A stretch of DNA of 64,000 nucleotides, from NCBI GenBank assembly GCA_052273485.1, contig DAVZID010000006.1, forward strand, positions 12,243 to 76,242, written 5' to 3'. This stretch comes from Anthropogastromicrobium sp052273485. Its GTDB lineage: Bacteria; Bacillota; Clostridia; Lachnospirales; Lachnospiraceae. Position numbers and translations under genes: made by a program. Shown piece by piece: positions 51,976-61,135 of the stretch; position 1 is the first letter of the stretch, and every line of letters starts with the position of its first letter. Below the pieces are notes generated by a model. It ran no database searches. It had not been told where the DNA came from and saw only the letters and a program-made list of their open reading frames with translations.

Positions 51976-53688
51976 TTAAAAGAGAAAGTACCTCTGCGCC
52001 ATCGGCAGCTCCTCTGCCGCCTCGCACGTAATAAGCTTCCCATCGACGCGCACCTCATAATTTTCCGGGTTAACCTGAATATCCGCAATGACATCGTTAT
52101 TCTTCATGTCCTTCTTTCCGATATTGCGGCAATTATGAACGGCAAGCACCTGTCTGTGCAGCGAAAGCTTCTCTTTGATACCACTATCGTAGGCAGCCTT
52201 TGACACGAAGGTGATGCAGCTGTTTGTTCTGGCGAGTCCATACGCGCCAAACATCTTTGTGTAGACAACTGGCTGCGGTGTCGGAATGGATGCGTTTGCA
52301 TCGCCCATCTTAGAGGCAATGATAAAGCCGCCCTTTATGATCATGTCCGGTTTTACACCGAACATCGCCGGATTCCACAGCACCAGATCGGCTACCTTTC
52401 CGACCTCAATGGAACCCACATAATCGGCTACGCCGTGCGTGATCGCCGGGTTGATTGTGTACTTTGCAATGTAGCGCTTTACGCGGAAGTTGTCATTTCG
52501 CTCGCTGTCCTCTGGAAGTGGTCCTCTTTGCTTTTTCATCTTGTCTGCTGTCTGCCAGGTGCGAATAATGACCTCGCCGACACGTCCCATCGCCTGAGAG
52601 TCGGAGCTCATCATTGAAAAGATACCCATATCATGCAGCACATCCTCAGCTGCGATTGTTTCCGGACGGATTCTCGAATCGGCAAATGCGATATCCTCTG
52701 GTACCTTTTTGTCGAGGTGATGGCAAACCATCAGCATATCAAGATGCTCATCAAGCGTATTTTTTGTGAATGGCATCGTCGGATTCGTGGAAGATGGCAG
52801 GACATTTGGGAATGCCGCTGCGCGAATGATATCCGGTGCATGACCACCGCCTGCGCCCTCGGTGTGATAGGTGTGAATGGTGCGTCCCTTAAAGGCAGCA
52901 ACAGTATCCTCGACAAATCCAGCTTCGTTTAACGTATCGGTGTGGATGGCAGCCTGCACATCATACTTGTCACACATCGTTAAACATGCGTCGATTGCTG
53001 CCGGTGTGGAGCCCCAGTCTTCGTGAAGCTTCATGCCACAGGCACCTGCCTCAATCTGCTCGGCAACGGTATCGATATTGGCAGAATTTCCTTTTCCTAA
53101 AAATCCAAGATTAACAGGAAGTTCTTCTGCCGCACAAAGCATCTGTTCAATATTGAAGCGACCCGGTGTGCAAGTTGTTGCATTTGTGCCGTCTGCCGGT
53201 CCAGTTCCGCCACCAATCATCGTGGTGACACCGCTGTAAAGCGCTGTCTCTGCCTGTGTTGGACTGATAAAATGAATGTGCGTGTCAAGGCCGCCTGCGG
53301 TCACGATAAGACCTTCTCCTGCAATGACTTCTGTGGAGGCTCCGATGATCAAATTCTCATCCACACCATCCATGATCTGCGGATTTCCAGCCTTTCCGAT
53401 GCCACAAATCTTTCCATCCTTAATTCCGATATCGGCCTTTACAATGCCCCAGTAATCGACGATCACGGCACTCGTGATAACCGTGTCTGGGCAGTCCTTG
53501 TCCAATATTTTGCACGACTGACCCATGCCATCACGAATTGACTTTCCGCCGCCAAACTTGCTCTCATCGCCGTACACGGCATAATCCTTTTCCACTTCAA
53601 TCAGAAGGGACGTGTCGGCAAGACGGATGCGGTCACCCACCGTTGCACCATACATATCGGCATATTTTGCTCTGCTGATCTTATTCAT
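51976..53688 (-). CDS. ureC: Urease alpha subunit
   Basis: 570 residues, full length. Active-site residues are visible: the first His pair GGLDTHIHFISP, the carbamylated Lys in ACGMKLHEDWG, His ligands in HTDTLNEAG and IHTYHTEGAGGGHAP, the flap His in MVCHHLDKKVPEDIAFADSR and the Asp ligand in MMSSDSQAMGRVGEV. It hydrolyses urea to ammonia and carbamate at a dinuclear nickel centre in the cytoplasm. Its start overlaps the end of the fused ureAB gene by 8 bp, with AAGGAGGTGACGTGCG before the ATG. Confidence 0.98.
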   Translation of the reverse strand: MNKISRAKYADMYGATVGDRIRLADTSLLIEVEKDYAVYGDESKFGGGKSIRDGMGQSCKILDKDCPDTVITSAVIVDYWGIVKADIGIKDGKICGIGKAGNPQIMDGVDENLIIGASTEVIAGEGLIVTAGGLDTHIHFISPTQAETALYSGVTTMIGGGTGPADGTNATTCTPGRFNIEQMLCAAEELPVNLGFLGKGNSANIDTVAEQIEAGACGMKLHEDWGSTPAAIDACLTMCDKYDVQAAIHTDTLNEAGFVEDTVAAFKGRTIHTYHTEGAGGGHAPDIIRAAAFPNVLPSSTNPTMPFTKNTLDEHLDMLMVCHHLDKKVPEDIAFADSRIRPETIAAEDVLHDMGIFSMMSSDSQAMGRVGEVIIRTWQTADKMKKQRGPLPEDSERNDNFRVKRYIAKYTINPAITHGVADYVGSIEVGKVADLVLWNPAMFGVKPDMIIKGGFIIASKMGDANASIPTPQPVVYTKMFGAYGLARTNSCITFVSKAAYDSGIKEKLSLHRQVLAVHNCRNIGKKDMKNNDVIADIQVNPENYEVRVDGKLITCEAAEELPMAQRYFLF

Positions 53689-54373
53689 CGCACGTCACCT
53701 CCTTAAAGCCTCTGTCTTTTGCTGCCTGCAATGCCCGTTTCCTTACAGCCGGATCATCCATCTTTCCCTCAACGAGGCCGTTCAGTCCATGACCCTCACG
53801 GCTTCCGCCAATCTCGACTAAATTGACACGCTTTGTCTCACCTGGTTCAAAGCGAACCGCGGTTCCTGCCGGAATATCAAGACGCATTCCATATGCCAGA
53901 TTTCGGTTAAACTCAAGTGCTTTATTTACCTCAAAGAAATGAAAATGGGAACCAACCTGAATCGGACGATCTGCTGTGTTGGACACTGCGATCTGCGCGG
54001 TATCCTTCCCTGCATTTAATTCAATCTCGCCCTTCTCGGTGATGATCTCGCCCGGAATTACGTTTCCATTTCCACAGATCGGATCGTGTACGGTAACAAG
54101 TTTTGTGCCATCTGGAAAAGTTGCCTCCAACTGAATCTCATGAATCATTTCTGGCACCCCGTCCATCACATCCTCACTTGTGAGCATCTGCGCGCCCATG
54201 CTCATTAACTCCGTTACGCTGTGACCATCCCTTGCCAGTTCAAGAAGCTCTGAACTGATATAGGCGATCGCTTCCGGATAATTTAATTTTAATCCGCGCT
54301 GCTTTCTTTCCTTGGCCAACTGCCCTGCTAGATGAAGCATGAGCTTATCGGTCTCTCTTGGTGTTAAACGCAT
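53681..54373 (-). CDS. Fused urease gamma-beta subunit (UreAB)
   Basis: 230 residues from the ATG at 54373, preceded by GGAGGAGAAAACT. Residues 1-100 are the gamma subunit (MRLTPRETDKLMLHLAGQLA, KLNYPEAIAYISSELLELA, VPEMIHEIQLEATFPDGTKL). Residues from about 115 are the beta subunit (VIPGEIITEKGEIELNAGKD, QVGSHFHFFEVNKALEFNR, GMRLDIPAGTAVRFEPGE). Most bacteria encode these as two genes; the fusion is known from Helicobacter. It forms the urease with UreC. It follows urtE. Confidence 0.95.
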   Translation of the reverse strand: MRLTPRETDKLMLHLAGQLAKERKQRGLKLNYPEAIAYISSELLELARDGHSVTELMSMGAQMLTSEDVMDGVPEMIHEIQLEATFPDGTKLVTVHDPICGNGNVIPGEIITEKGEIELNAGKDTAQIAVSNTADRPIQVGSHFHFFEVNKALEFNRNLAYGMRLDIPAGTAVRFEPGETKRVNLVEIGGSREGHGLNGLVEGKMDDPAVRKRALQAAKDRGFKEVTCDE

Positions 54374-54433
54374 AGTTTTCTCCTCCATAAATTCAACGGA
54401 CCCTGAGACGACGTGCAGATTTGCATGACACCG

Positions 54434-55207
54434 TCAATCCGTCATCATTTTCTGAACTTCCTTCGGATCCATCTTAGAAGTCTGTCCCTTTAAGACAATC
54501 TCTCCCTTTTCCATTACATAGAGGAAATCTGAGATGCCAAGCACAAAATCAAGATACTGTTCAACGATTAAAACCGATATATCAAGTTCCTTGTTGACTC
54601 TGCGAATCGCATCACCGATATCTTCAATAATGGATGGCTGGATGCCCTCAGTCGGCTCGTCGAGAATCAAAATCTTTGGCTTTGCGACAAGCGCTCTGGC
54701 AATCGCAAGCTGCTGTTGTTGTCCACCGGAAAGATCGCCACCCTTTCTTTTTGCAAACTTTGGCAAAATCGGGAATAGATCGTAAATATAATCTGGCACC
54801 TTGTCCTTAATGCCCTGTGCCTGAAGACCAAGCTCAATGTTTTCCTGAACGGTCATCTGTGGGAAAATATCTCGTCCCTGTGGTACATAGCCGATTCCTA
54901 GGCGGACACGATCATAGGTTTTCATATGAATCATGTCGGTTCCATCCAAGAAAATCTTTCCTTTTGGTGTCTTGACGAGTCCCATAATGCTCTTTAAGGT
55001 GGTGCTTTTTCCTACACCATTTCGTCCAATCAGACAGGTAATCTCACCCTTTGCTGCGGTAAGATCAAGACCTTTGATCACGCAGCTCTCACCGTAATAC
55101 GCATCCATCTGCTCGATTTTTAAGATACTTGGTTTTTCTATTTCTTTTGTTGTGTCATCTGCAAGTTCTTCCACAACCACTTCTTCCATTAACTCATCTG
55201 TCATCAT
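54434..55207 (-). CDS. urtE: Urea ABC transporter ATPase UrtE
   Basis: About 257 residues. Walker A is CLIGRNGVGKST, the Q-loop YVPQGRDIFPQMTV, the signature LSGGQQQQ, Walker B LILDEPTEGIQPSI and the H-switch LIVEQY. The QGRDIFPQMTVQENI form is typical of UrtE. An acidic extension (DELMEEVVVEELADDTTKEI) precedes the normal start. The start is uncertain: candidates are ATG 55207, GTG 55228 and TTG 55240, all near the UrtD stop. Confidence 0.92.
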   Translation of the reverse strand: MMTDELMEEVVVEELADDTTKEIEKPSILKIEQMDAYYGESCVIKGLDLTAAKGEITCLIGRNGVGKSTTLKSIMGLVKTPKGKIFLDGTDMIHMKTYDRVRLGIGYVPQGRDIFPQMTVQENIELGLQAQGIKDKVPDYIYDLFPILPKFAKRKGGDLSGGQQQQLAIARALVAKPKILILDEPTEGIQPSIIEDIGDAIRRVNKELDISVLIVEQYLDFVLGISDFLYVMEKGEIVLKGQTSKMDPKEVQKMMTD

Positions 55208-55211
55208 CTGC

Positions 55212-55991
55212 TTATGCACTTCGCTCACCGCCCCTTCCAAGGTAAACCGCCTGAACGGTCTTGTCTGCTAATACATCATGAATGTCGCCTTCCATTAAAA
55301 CCTTTCCCTCATGGAGTACGGTCACACAGTCTGCAATCTGCTTGACAAAATCCATGTCGTGCTCCACGACGATGATGGTACATTCCTTTTTGATCTCCTT
55401 TAACAGCTCACCTGTCTTGAAAGTTTCTGGCTTTCCCATGCCGGCTGCCGGCTCATCGAGCATGATAATTTCTGGCTTTTGCACAAACTGCATCGCAATC
55501 TCAAGCCACTGCTTCTCGCCATGTGCGAGCGATCCGGCAAGAACGTCCTTTCGCTCAAGAAGTCCTACTTTTTCAAGCGTCTCATTGATTAATGCATCCT
55601 CTTCCTTGCTCGTGCGATGGAAAATACTCTCCCATACACCCTTGTTTCCCCGTAGGGACAGCTCCATATTTTCATACACCGTAAGATTGACAAATATGGA
55701 TGGCACCTGAAACTTTCTAGCAACACCTTCGCCTACAATCTTGTACTCCTTCATACCAGTCAGACGCACCTTTTCCCGATCCTTCGGGTAAAAATTTACG
55801 TTTCCCTGTGTTGGCTTTGTCTTTGCGCAGATGATATCAAGAAGGGTTGTCTTTCCTGCGCCGTTTGGGCCGATAAAGAAATGGATTGTGTTTCGCTTTA
55901 CCTTTATATTCACATCAGTCAATGCCTGAAATCCATCAAACACGACTGAAACATTTTTTATTTTTAAAACGGTATCGTCTCCTGTCGCCAT
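55212..55991 (-). CDS. urtD: Urea ABC transporter ATPase UrtD
   Basis: 259 residues from the ATG at 55991, which lies 13 nt after GGAAAGG. Walker A is FIGPNGAGKTT, the signature LAHGEKQWLEI (typical of UrtD), Walker B IMLDEPAAGMG and the H-switch VVEHDMDFV. It powers urea import with UrtE through UrtB and UrtC. A short palindrome lies in the gap to urtC. Confidence 0.95.
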   Translation of the reverse strand: MATGDDTVLKIKNVSVVFDGFQALTDVNIKVKRNTIHFFIGPNGAGKTTLLDIICAKTKPTQGNVNFYPKDREKVRLTGMKEYKIVGEGVARKFQVPSIFVNLTVYENMELSLRGNKGVWESIFHRTSKEEDALINETLEKVGLLERKDVLAGSLAHGEKQWLEIAMQFVQKPEIIMLDEPAAGMGKPETFKTGELLKEIKKECTIIVVEHDMDFVKQIADCVTVLHEGKVLMEGDIHDVLADKTVQAVYLGRGGERSA

Positions 55992-56026
55992 AGAAATCAA
56001 CCTGCCTTTCCATTTTTCTATAATGA

Positions 56027-56040
56027 CACTTCGCGAAGTG
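56027..56040. repeat. 14-bp perfect palindrome between urtC and urtD
   Basis: CACTTCGCGAAGTG is self-complementary and, with its GTCA neighbour on the minus strand, resembles the right arm of repeat B (GTCACTTCACCGAG). Confidence 0.4.
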
Positions 56041-56063
56041 ACTTTTTCTCATTCGTCTCGTGC

Positions 56064-57197
56064 TTACATTGCTTCCTTTGCTCTTGTCTGGCGCGATCTT
56101 GCCTTTCCTACTCTCTTTCTTTTACTAAGCAACGCCGGAATCTGATCTTTTACGATTCCTACGATTCCGCCCTTAAAGAACAAGATTGTAACGATAAACA
56201 GAAGGCCGATGATGTACTGCCAGCTCTCTGCCATGCTTCCGGAGCTTAAATTGTACTCACATAGATTGATCAAAAATGCACCGATCACGGCGCCGATTAA
56301 GGTTCCTCTGCCTCCAATCGCTACCCAAATTACCATCGTAATGGAGTAGGTGATGGACATCTGTGTCGGGGTGATGGATCCATTAAAGTTGACAAACAAC
56401 GCACCTGCAATTGCTGCAAAGATGGCAGACAATACATAGATGAAATTTTTATAATTGCTGACACGATAGCCAGAAAAATAAGTACGGTTCTCGCCATCAC
56501 GGATTGCTACAAGAATCTTTCCAAACTTGCTGTGAACAAGAAATGCTGAAACAATATAGATGACTGCGAGGACGGCAAGTGCAATATAAAACAGTGCGAT
56601 TAAATTTCCCTGATGATCAGCACCACGCAAACTTCCAAGTACCGACTGAATCTGATTGATGCCGACATCTCCGTTTGTGTACGGGGACAGTGCGATAAAA
56701 ATCGAATAAGCAGCCCAGGTAAGTGCCTGTGAGATGATGGAAAAATAAACACCTTTTACACGGTTTTTAAAGATGAAATAGCCGATCAGTCCAGATACAA
56801 GAATCGGAACAATCACAATCATAAGGAAGGTTCCAATCGGGGAAAGAAACGGTTTCCAAATCAAAGGAAGCCCGGTCAGTCCTCCAACCTGCATGAAATC
56901 GGTGAGCTGTCCATTTGTCTGAACGAGCTTTAAATACATGCCCATGCCGTATGCGCCGAGGCAAAAGTAAAGGCCATGTCCAAGACTAAGGATTCCGGTA
57001 TAGCCCCAGATGAGGTCAAGACCAATTGCCACAATTGCAAAGGAAATACACTTTCCAAGGAATAAAACGGTCGTGCTCTTGACGGCTCCATTTATCAAAA
57101 GAAGCGGCATCGCTGCAAGCACAAGTACAATCAGTGTAAAGCAGATATGATAGCCATTTTTTCTGACCCATTCTGTCGGTTTTGTTATCGGTCTCAT
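56064..57197 (-). CDS. urtC: Urea ABC transporter permease UrtC
   Basis: 377 residues from the ATG at 57197, about 8 nt after GGAGGG; the ATG at 57203 is too close. Branched-chain-type permease features: DLIWGYTGILSLGHGLYFCL, AYGMGMYL, KGVYFSIISQALTWA, AIRDGENRTYFSGY and NFNGSITPTQMSITYSITM. It forms the channel with UrtB. Confidence 0.95.
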   Translation of the reverse strand: MRPITKPTEWVRKNGYHICFTLIVLVLAAMPLLLINGAVKSTTVLFLGKCISFAIVAIGLDLIWGYTGILSLGHGLYFCLGAYGMGMYLKLVQTNGQLTDFMQVGGLTGLPLIWKPFLSPIGTFLMIVIVPILVSGLIGYFIFKNRVKGVYFSIISQALTWAAYSIFIALSPYTNGDVGINQIQSVLGSLRGADHQGNLIALFYIALAVLAVIYIVSAFLVHSKFGKILVAIRDGENRTYFSGYRVSNYKNFIYVLSAIFAAIAGALFVNFNGSITPTQMSITYSITMVIWVAIGGRGTLIGAVIGAFLINLCEYNLSSGSMAESWQYIIGLLFIVTILFFKGGIVGIVKDQIPALLSKRKRVGKARSRQTRAKEAM

Positions 57198-57209
57198 TGC
57201 CATGCCCTC

Positions 57210-58094
57210 CTATTCGTCTAATGCTCTGCTTCTTACGGTAAACAGGCCCTGTGGTTTCTTCTGTAAAAATACAATAATGATTAACAGTACAATTGCCTTG
57301 GCAATCGAAGACGAAGTGATCGTTTCAAAGCCGATACTGGAAAATCCGATTACAGAAGATCCAATTACGGTTCCGGCGAGCTTTCCGACACCGCCTAAAA
57401 CAACTGCCATAAAGGTATTTACGATATAATTTTGTCCAACGGTGGAATCAACTGATCCCAAAAGGGCGATGGCACAACCTGCAATTCCTGCAAGACCAGA
57501 ACCAAATGCGAAGGTAACATTGTCGATTTTTCTCGAATTGATTCCCATGCACTGTGCCATGGAGCGATTCTGCATAACGGCACGCATCTGACGGCCAAAA
57601 TTGCTGCGGTACATCAGTACCCATACAAGAAACAGACAAAGTGCAACGAGTGCAATGATAAAGAGTCTCGTTACGGATAACGAAAAGGAACCAATGCGAA
57701 TGCTTCCTGACAGAAGCTTTGGTGTTGTTACAAGAACGCCCTGTGTTCCAAAGATAGATCTCGCTGCCTGCTGCAAGATAAGACTCACGCCCCAGGTTGC
57801 AAGAAGGCTGTCGATCTCGCGCCCATACAGACGTGAGACAACTAGCTTTTCTAGCAGCGAGCCAAGTAAAAATGTAATACCAAATGCGGCGATAATCGAA
57901 ACAAAATAGCCCAGATCAGAGGATACATATTGCTGCAAAAATCCCTGAACCATGTAGGTCACATATGCACCGATCATCATAAATTCTCCGTGTGCCATGT
58001 TGATGACACGCATAAGTCCAAACGTGATTGCCAGTCCAAGTGATGCCAGCAATATGATGGAAGATAAGCTCAGTCCATTAAAAAATATACTCAT
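57210..58094 (-). CDS. urtB: Urea ABC transporter permease UrtB
   Basis: 294 residues, about eight helices. LASLGLAITFGLMRVINMAH, GEFMMIGAYVTYMVQ, LLATWGVSLILQQAARSIFG, QMRAVMQNRSMAQCMGIN and the late ALLGSVDSTVGQNYIVNTFM are UrtB features. GAGAAAGGAGAAGCTTC precedes the ATG. It lies between urtA and urtC. Confidence 0.95.
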   Translation of the reverse strand: MSIFFNGLSLSSIILLASLGLAITFGLMRVINMAHGEFMMIGAYVTYMVQGFLQQYVSSDLGYFVSIIAAFGITFLLGSLLEKLVVSRLYGREIDSLLATWGVSLILQQAARSIFGTQGVLVTTPKLLSGSIRIGSFSLSVTRLFIIALVALCLFLVWVLMYRSNFGRQMRAVMQNRSMAQCMGINSRKIDNVTFAFGSGLAGIAGCAIALLGSVDSTVGQNYIVNTFMAVVLGGVGKLAGTVIGSSVIGFSSIGFETITSSSIAKAIVLLIIIVFLQKKPQGLFTVRSRALDE

Positions 58095-58143
58095 GAAGCT
58101 TCTCCTTTCTCTTGATCAGTAGCCAACTCATTATTTCATTTTA

Positions 58144-59379
58144 TTACTCTAGTGGCTGTACGCCTGCCTTTACGGCCCAATCATAAGTGGTCAGATACGG
58201 ATCTGGCTTTACCGGACTGTCAGTTGCGGATACCTCGTAGATTAAGCCATCGTCAGATACCTTTCCGATACGAACGGTCTTGTACAGATGCTGATTTTCA
58301 CCATCTACCGTTATGGTTCCCTCCGGTGCGTCGATGCTCAGCCCATCGAGCGCCTTTCTGACATCATCGGTTGCGAAGCTTCCTGCCTTCTCACAGGCTG
58401 CCTTCCACATATAAACGGCATCGTAAGCGGCTTCTGCCGGGTCAGATGTCACGCGATCTTCGCCGTACTTTGCCTTGTATGCCTTAACAAATTCCTTGTT
58501 CTTTTCGGTATCGGTCGTCTGATAGTAGTTCCAGGAAACAAGATTTCCGCTTAAAATATCAGAACCGATTGTCTGAACTTCTTCCTCTGCAATGGAGAAG
58601 GACATCGTCATAATGTCATCTGAAGTAATATTCTTATCGGCTAACTGCTTGAAGAAGGAAACATTTCCGGTACCATTTAAGGTGTTGATAATCACATCCG
58701 GCTGTGCATCTTCGATCTTCGAAATGATGGAAGAAAATTCCGTCTGATCCATGGAAGCATATTCCTCGCCAACAACCTCTACACCGTCAACTGCATCAAT
58801 CTGTGCATTGATGATCATGTTTGCGGTTCTCGGGAATACGTAATCAGAACCGAGTAAGAAAAACTTTGTATAGCCCTCATCAATCAAATATTCAATTGCC
58901 GGTACAATCTGCTGATTCGGTGCAGCGCCCATGTAGACGATGTTATCGGAAGACTCCATGCCTTCGTACTGAACCGGATACCATAAAAGATTGTTATAAT
59001 CCTCAAAAATCTGCTTTACAGCCTTTCTGGAGGAAGATGTCCAGCAGCCAAATACGGTTGCTACCTCGTCCTCACCGAGAAGCTTTTCTGCCTTTGTCGC
59101 AAAGGTTGACGGCTGGGATGCGCCATCCTCCTCAATATATTTAATCTGCTTTCCGAGCACACCGCCCGCTGCATTGATCTCGTCGATTGCAAGCACCTCT
59201 GCATCTCGTACCGAGCCCTCGCTGATCGCCATTGAACCGGTCAGGGAATGGAGAAGTCCAACGGTTACAGTCTCCTGTGTACCGGATTTTCCGCCCTTTG
59301 AGCCACATCCTGCTAAAGATGTAATGGATACTGCTGCCACTGCTGCACATGTAAGTAACGCTGCTGTCTTCTTTCTCAT
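58144..59379 (-). CDS. urtA: Urea-binding lipoprotein UrtA
   Basis: 411 residues. The lipoprotein signal ends SITSLAGCGSKGG. Diagnostic UrtA blocks are VGLLHSLTGSMAISEGSVRD, VFGCWTSSSRKAVKQIFED, NLLWYPVQYEGMESSDNIVY, MGAAPNQQIVPAIEYL and GSDYVFPRTANMIINAQ. It captures urea outside the membrane and starts the urt-ure operon. GAGGAACGATT precedes the ATG. Confidence 0.97.
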   Translation of the reverse strand: MRKKTAALLTCAAVAAVSITSLAGCGSKGGKSGTQETVTVGLLHSLTGSMAISEGSVRDAEVLAIDEINAAGGVLGKQIKYIEEDGASQPSTFATKAEKLLGEDEVATVFGCWTSSSRKAVKQIFEDYNNLLWYPVQYEGMESSDNIVYMGAAPNQQIVPAIEYLIDEGYTKFFLLGSDYVFPRTANMIINAQIDAVDGVEVVGEEYASMDQTEFSSIISKIEDAQPDVIINTLNGTGNVSFFKQLADKNITSDDIMTMSFSIAEEEVQTIGSDILSGNLVSWNYYQTTDTEKNKEFVKAYKAKYGEDRVTSDPAEAAYDAVYMWKAACEKAGSFATDDVRKALDGLSIDAPEGTITVDGENQHLYKTVRIGKVSDDGLIYEVSATDSPVKPDPYLTTYDWAVKAGVQPLE

Positions 59380-59431
59380 AATCGTTCCTCTTTCTTTCTG
59401 TGTCTATGCTGGTTTCTGGTTCTTACAGTTT

Positions 59432-59454
59432 CTGCGCCATATAACGGCTGCGCC
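59432..59454 (-). promoter_or_regulatory. Direct repeats upstream of urtA
   Basis: On the minus strand GGCGCAG occurs twice, 16 bp apart start to start, about 55-75 bp before urtA, flanking CCGTTATAT, which could be a -10-like box. No convincing -35 was found. It may be a site for nitrogen or nickel control. Confidence 0.35.
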
Positions 59455-59485
59455 TAAAATGTGAATGACAATCAAACAATCCTAG

Positions 59486-60148
59486 TCAGATGCTTTCCTT
59501 CGGTCCCTCACCCGAATGAAGCTTTGCCATCTTCACATCCTTATAGTGGGCAATCAAATCGGCGCAGTCATCATAGCCGATTCGCTCACTGTTTAAGGTT
59601 ATGTCGTATGCCACCGGATCGGTCCAGTAGCCGCCGCCTGTATAATAACTGTAATAATTGGCACGGTAGCGATCGGTCTGGTAAATCATCTGATCGGCCT
59701 CCTCCGCTGTGACATCGAGCCGTTCCATAATGGTTGCCCGACATGCACGCCTCGGTGCTTCGACATAGACGCTTACCACGTTGTCATAATCCTTTAAAAG
59801 GTAATTCGCGCATTTTCCAATGATAATGCAGGATTCGGTCTTGGCAAGCTCACGTATGATTTTCGCTTGAATATTAAACAGATTCACATCCGATACAAAA
59901 TCCTTCTGTGACGGCTCCGCCAGCCGGTTAATCTTTGGAAATTTCTTTAATGCCATCGCAATCTTTTTGCCGTTTAGCTTTTCATCCGACTTGACGAACA
60001 GCGATTTGCTAATTCCGCTGTAATCTGATGCCATCTGCAAAATCTGCTTTTCATAGCACGGAATCCCAAGCTTTTTTGATAACCGAAGTCCAATCTGCTT
60101 TCCGCCGCTTCCAAAGCCTCTGGCAATGGTAATCACATAATTATCCAT
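59486..60148 (-). CDS. Cytidylate-kinase-like protein
   Basis: 220 residues. The P-loop-like start VITIARGFGSGGKQIGLRLS, the IIGKCANYLL block and APRRACRATIMERLDVTAEE match the Cytidylate_kin2 family rather than true Cmk. The C-terminal region is YYSYYTGGGYWTDPVAYDIT. It probably phosphorylates a nucleotide or similar small molecule; the substrate is unknown. GAAAGGAGGTTTGG precedes the ATG. Its promoter and the urtA gene downstream suggest an independent unit. Confidence 0.85.
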   Translation of the reverse strand: MDNYVITIARGFGSGGKQIGLRLSKKLGIPCYEKQILQMASDYSGISKSLFVKSDEKLNGKKIAMALKKFPKINRLAEPSQKDFVSDVNLFNIQAKIIRELAKTESCIIIGKCANYLLKDYDNVVSVYVEAPRRACRATIMERLDVTAEEADQMIYQTDRYRANYYSYYTGGGYWTDPVAYDITLNSERIGYDDCADLIAHYKDVKMAKLHSGEGPKESI

Positions 60149-60199
60149 CCAAACCTCCTTTCAAAATCAGGAAAATTGCTTTTCAAACCAAAAGAGAAG

Positions 60200-60230
60200 A
60201 GGCCATTTTCCTTTTTGGAAAACAGCCCCT
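60200..60230 (-). terminator. Weak hairpin after the response regulator gene
   Basis: GGCCATTTTCC and GGAAAACAGCC pair imperfectly around TTTTT. On the minus strand a pyrimidine-rich tract (TCTTCTCTTTT) follows. Confidence 0.4.
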
Positions 60231-60382
60231 TTGCTATCATTCTCGCTTTGTTTTGATGCGATTATGATAGCATATGTTATTTTTATGGACAACCTGACAA
60301 ATCCGCCTTTTCCCCCTAAAATTTCCGTCATGGTGCCGACAAACCAATCGTCGAACCGCTTGTGTAACCTTCCTCGCGAATG

Positions 60383-61135
60383 TCAGCCATTGTCAGTTCC
60401 ACTTTTTCGGTACTGCGCGGGTGTCTCCCCCGTATACTCCTTAAAAAGCTTCGTAAAATAATCCGTTGTCTTGTATCCGAGACGATCACTGATCTCGTAG
60501 ATTCGGTCATCCGTGTGTGCTAGCAGATATTTTGCGTATTCCATCTTATAGCGCATTGCAAATGTATTGAAATTTTCGTTCATCTGACGCTTAAACAGCT
60601 TTCCAAAATAATCATGGCTTAACAAAAATTCATCGGAAATATCCTTTAAATTCAAATCAACATGCTCGGAAAAATAAGCCATCACCTTTCGCGCAAAACC
60701 AGACGATGTGTCTGCACCGCAGATGCGAAAGATTTCCTCCGTGATGTTCTGCTCTTTTTCCTCGTCAAGCTCCTCACGCACATTTTGCAGGCATTCTCGA
60801 AGTTCTCCTTCTGTAACCGGCTTTAGCAGATAATCCATCGCGCCAAGCTTCATTCCCTGTCTGACATAATCAAATTCATTGTAATTGCTGACAATGATGC
60901 GCGGTGCTGTAATGCCACGCTCTTTTAGTTCCTTTAAAAAGTCAAGACCATTCATTATTGGCATCATCACATCCACCAAATACAAATCAAACTGCTTTGT
61001 CTGCATCAGCAACAGCGCCTCTCTTCCATTAAATGCCTGCCCTGCAATCACAAAGCCTTCCTCCTCCCAGACCTTCATTTTTTGATAAAGACTCTGGTTC
61101 GTCCGGTCATCCTCTACAATTAAAATGCGATACAT
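60383..61135 (-). CDS. Response regulator with AraC-type DNA-binding domain
   Basis: 250 residues from the ATG at 61135, 8 nt after AGGAGG. The receiver domain (LIVEDDRTNQSLYQ, phosphoacceptor in LYLVDVMMP, Lys in YLLKPVTEGEL) is followed by an AraC helix-turn-helix (DISDEFLLSHDYFGKLFKRQ, IYEISDRLGYKTTDYFTKLF, EYTGETPAQYRKS). This is the YesN-like design that often controls carbohydrate or amino acid genes. Its 5' end overlaps the histidine kinase gene, so they are a pair. Targets are unknown. Confidence 0.95.
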   Translation of the reverse strand: MYRILIVEDDRTNQSLYQKMKVWEEEGFVIAGQAFNGREALLLMQTKQFDLYLVDVMMPIMNGLDFLKELKERGITAPRIIVSNYNEFDYVRQGMKLGAMDYLLKPVTEGELRECLQNVREELDEEKEQNITEEIFRICGADTSSGFARKVMAYFSEHVDLNLKDISDEFLLSHDYFGKLFKRQMNENFNTFAMRYKMEYAKYLLAHTDDRIYEISDRLGYKTTDYFTKLFKEYTGETPAQYRKSGTDNG

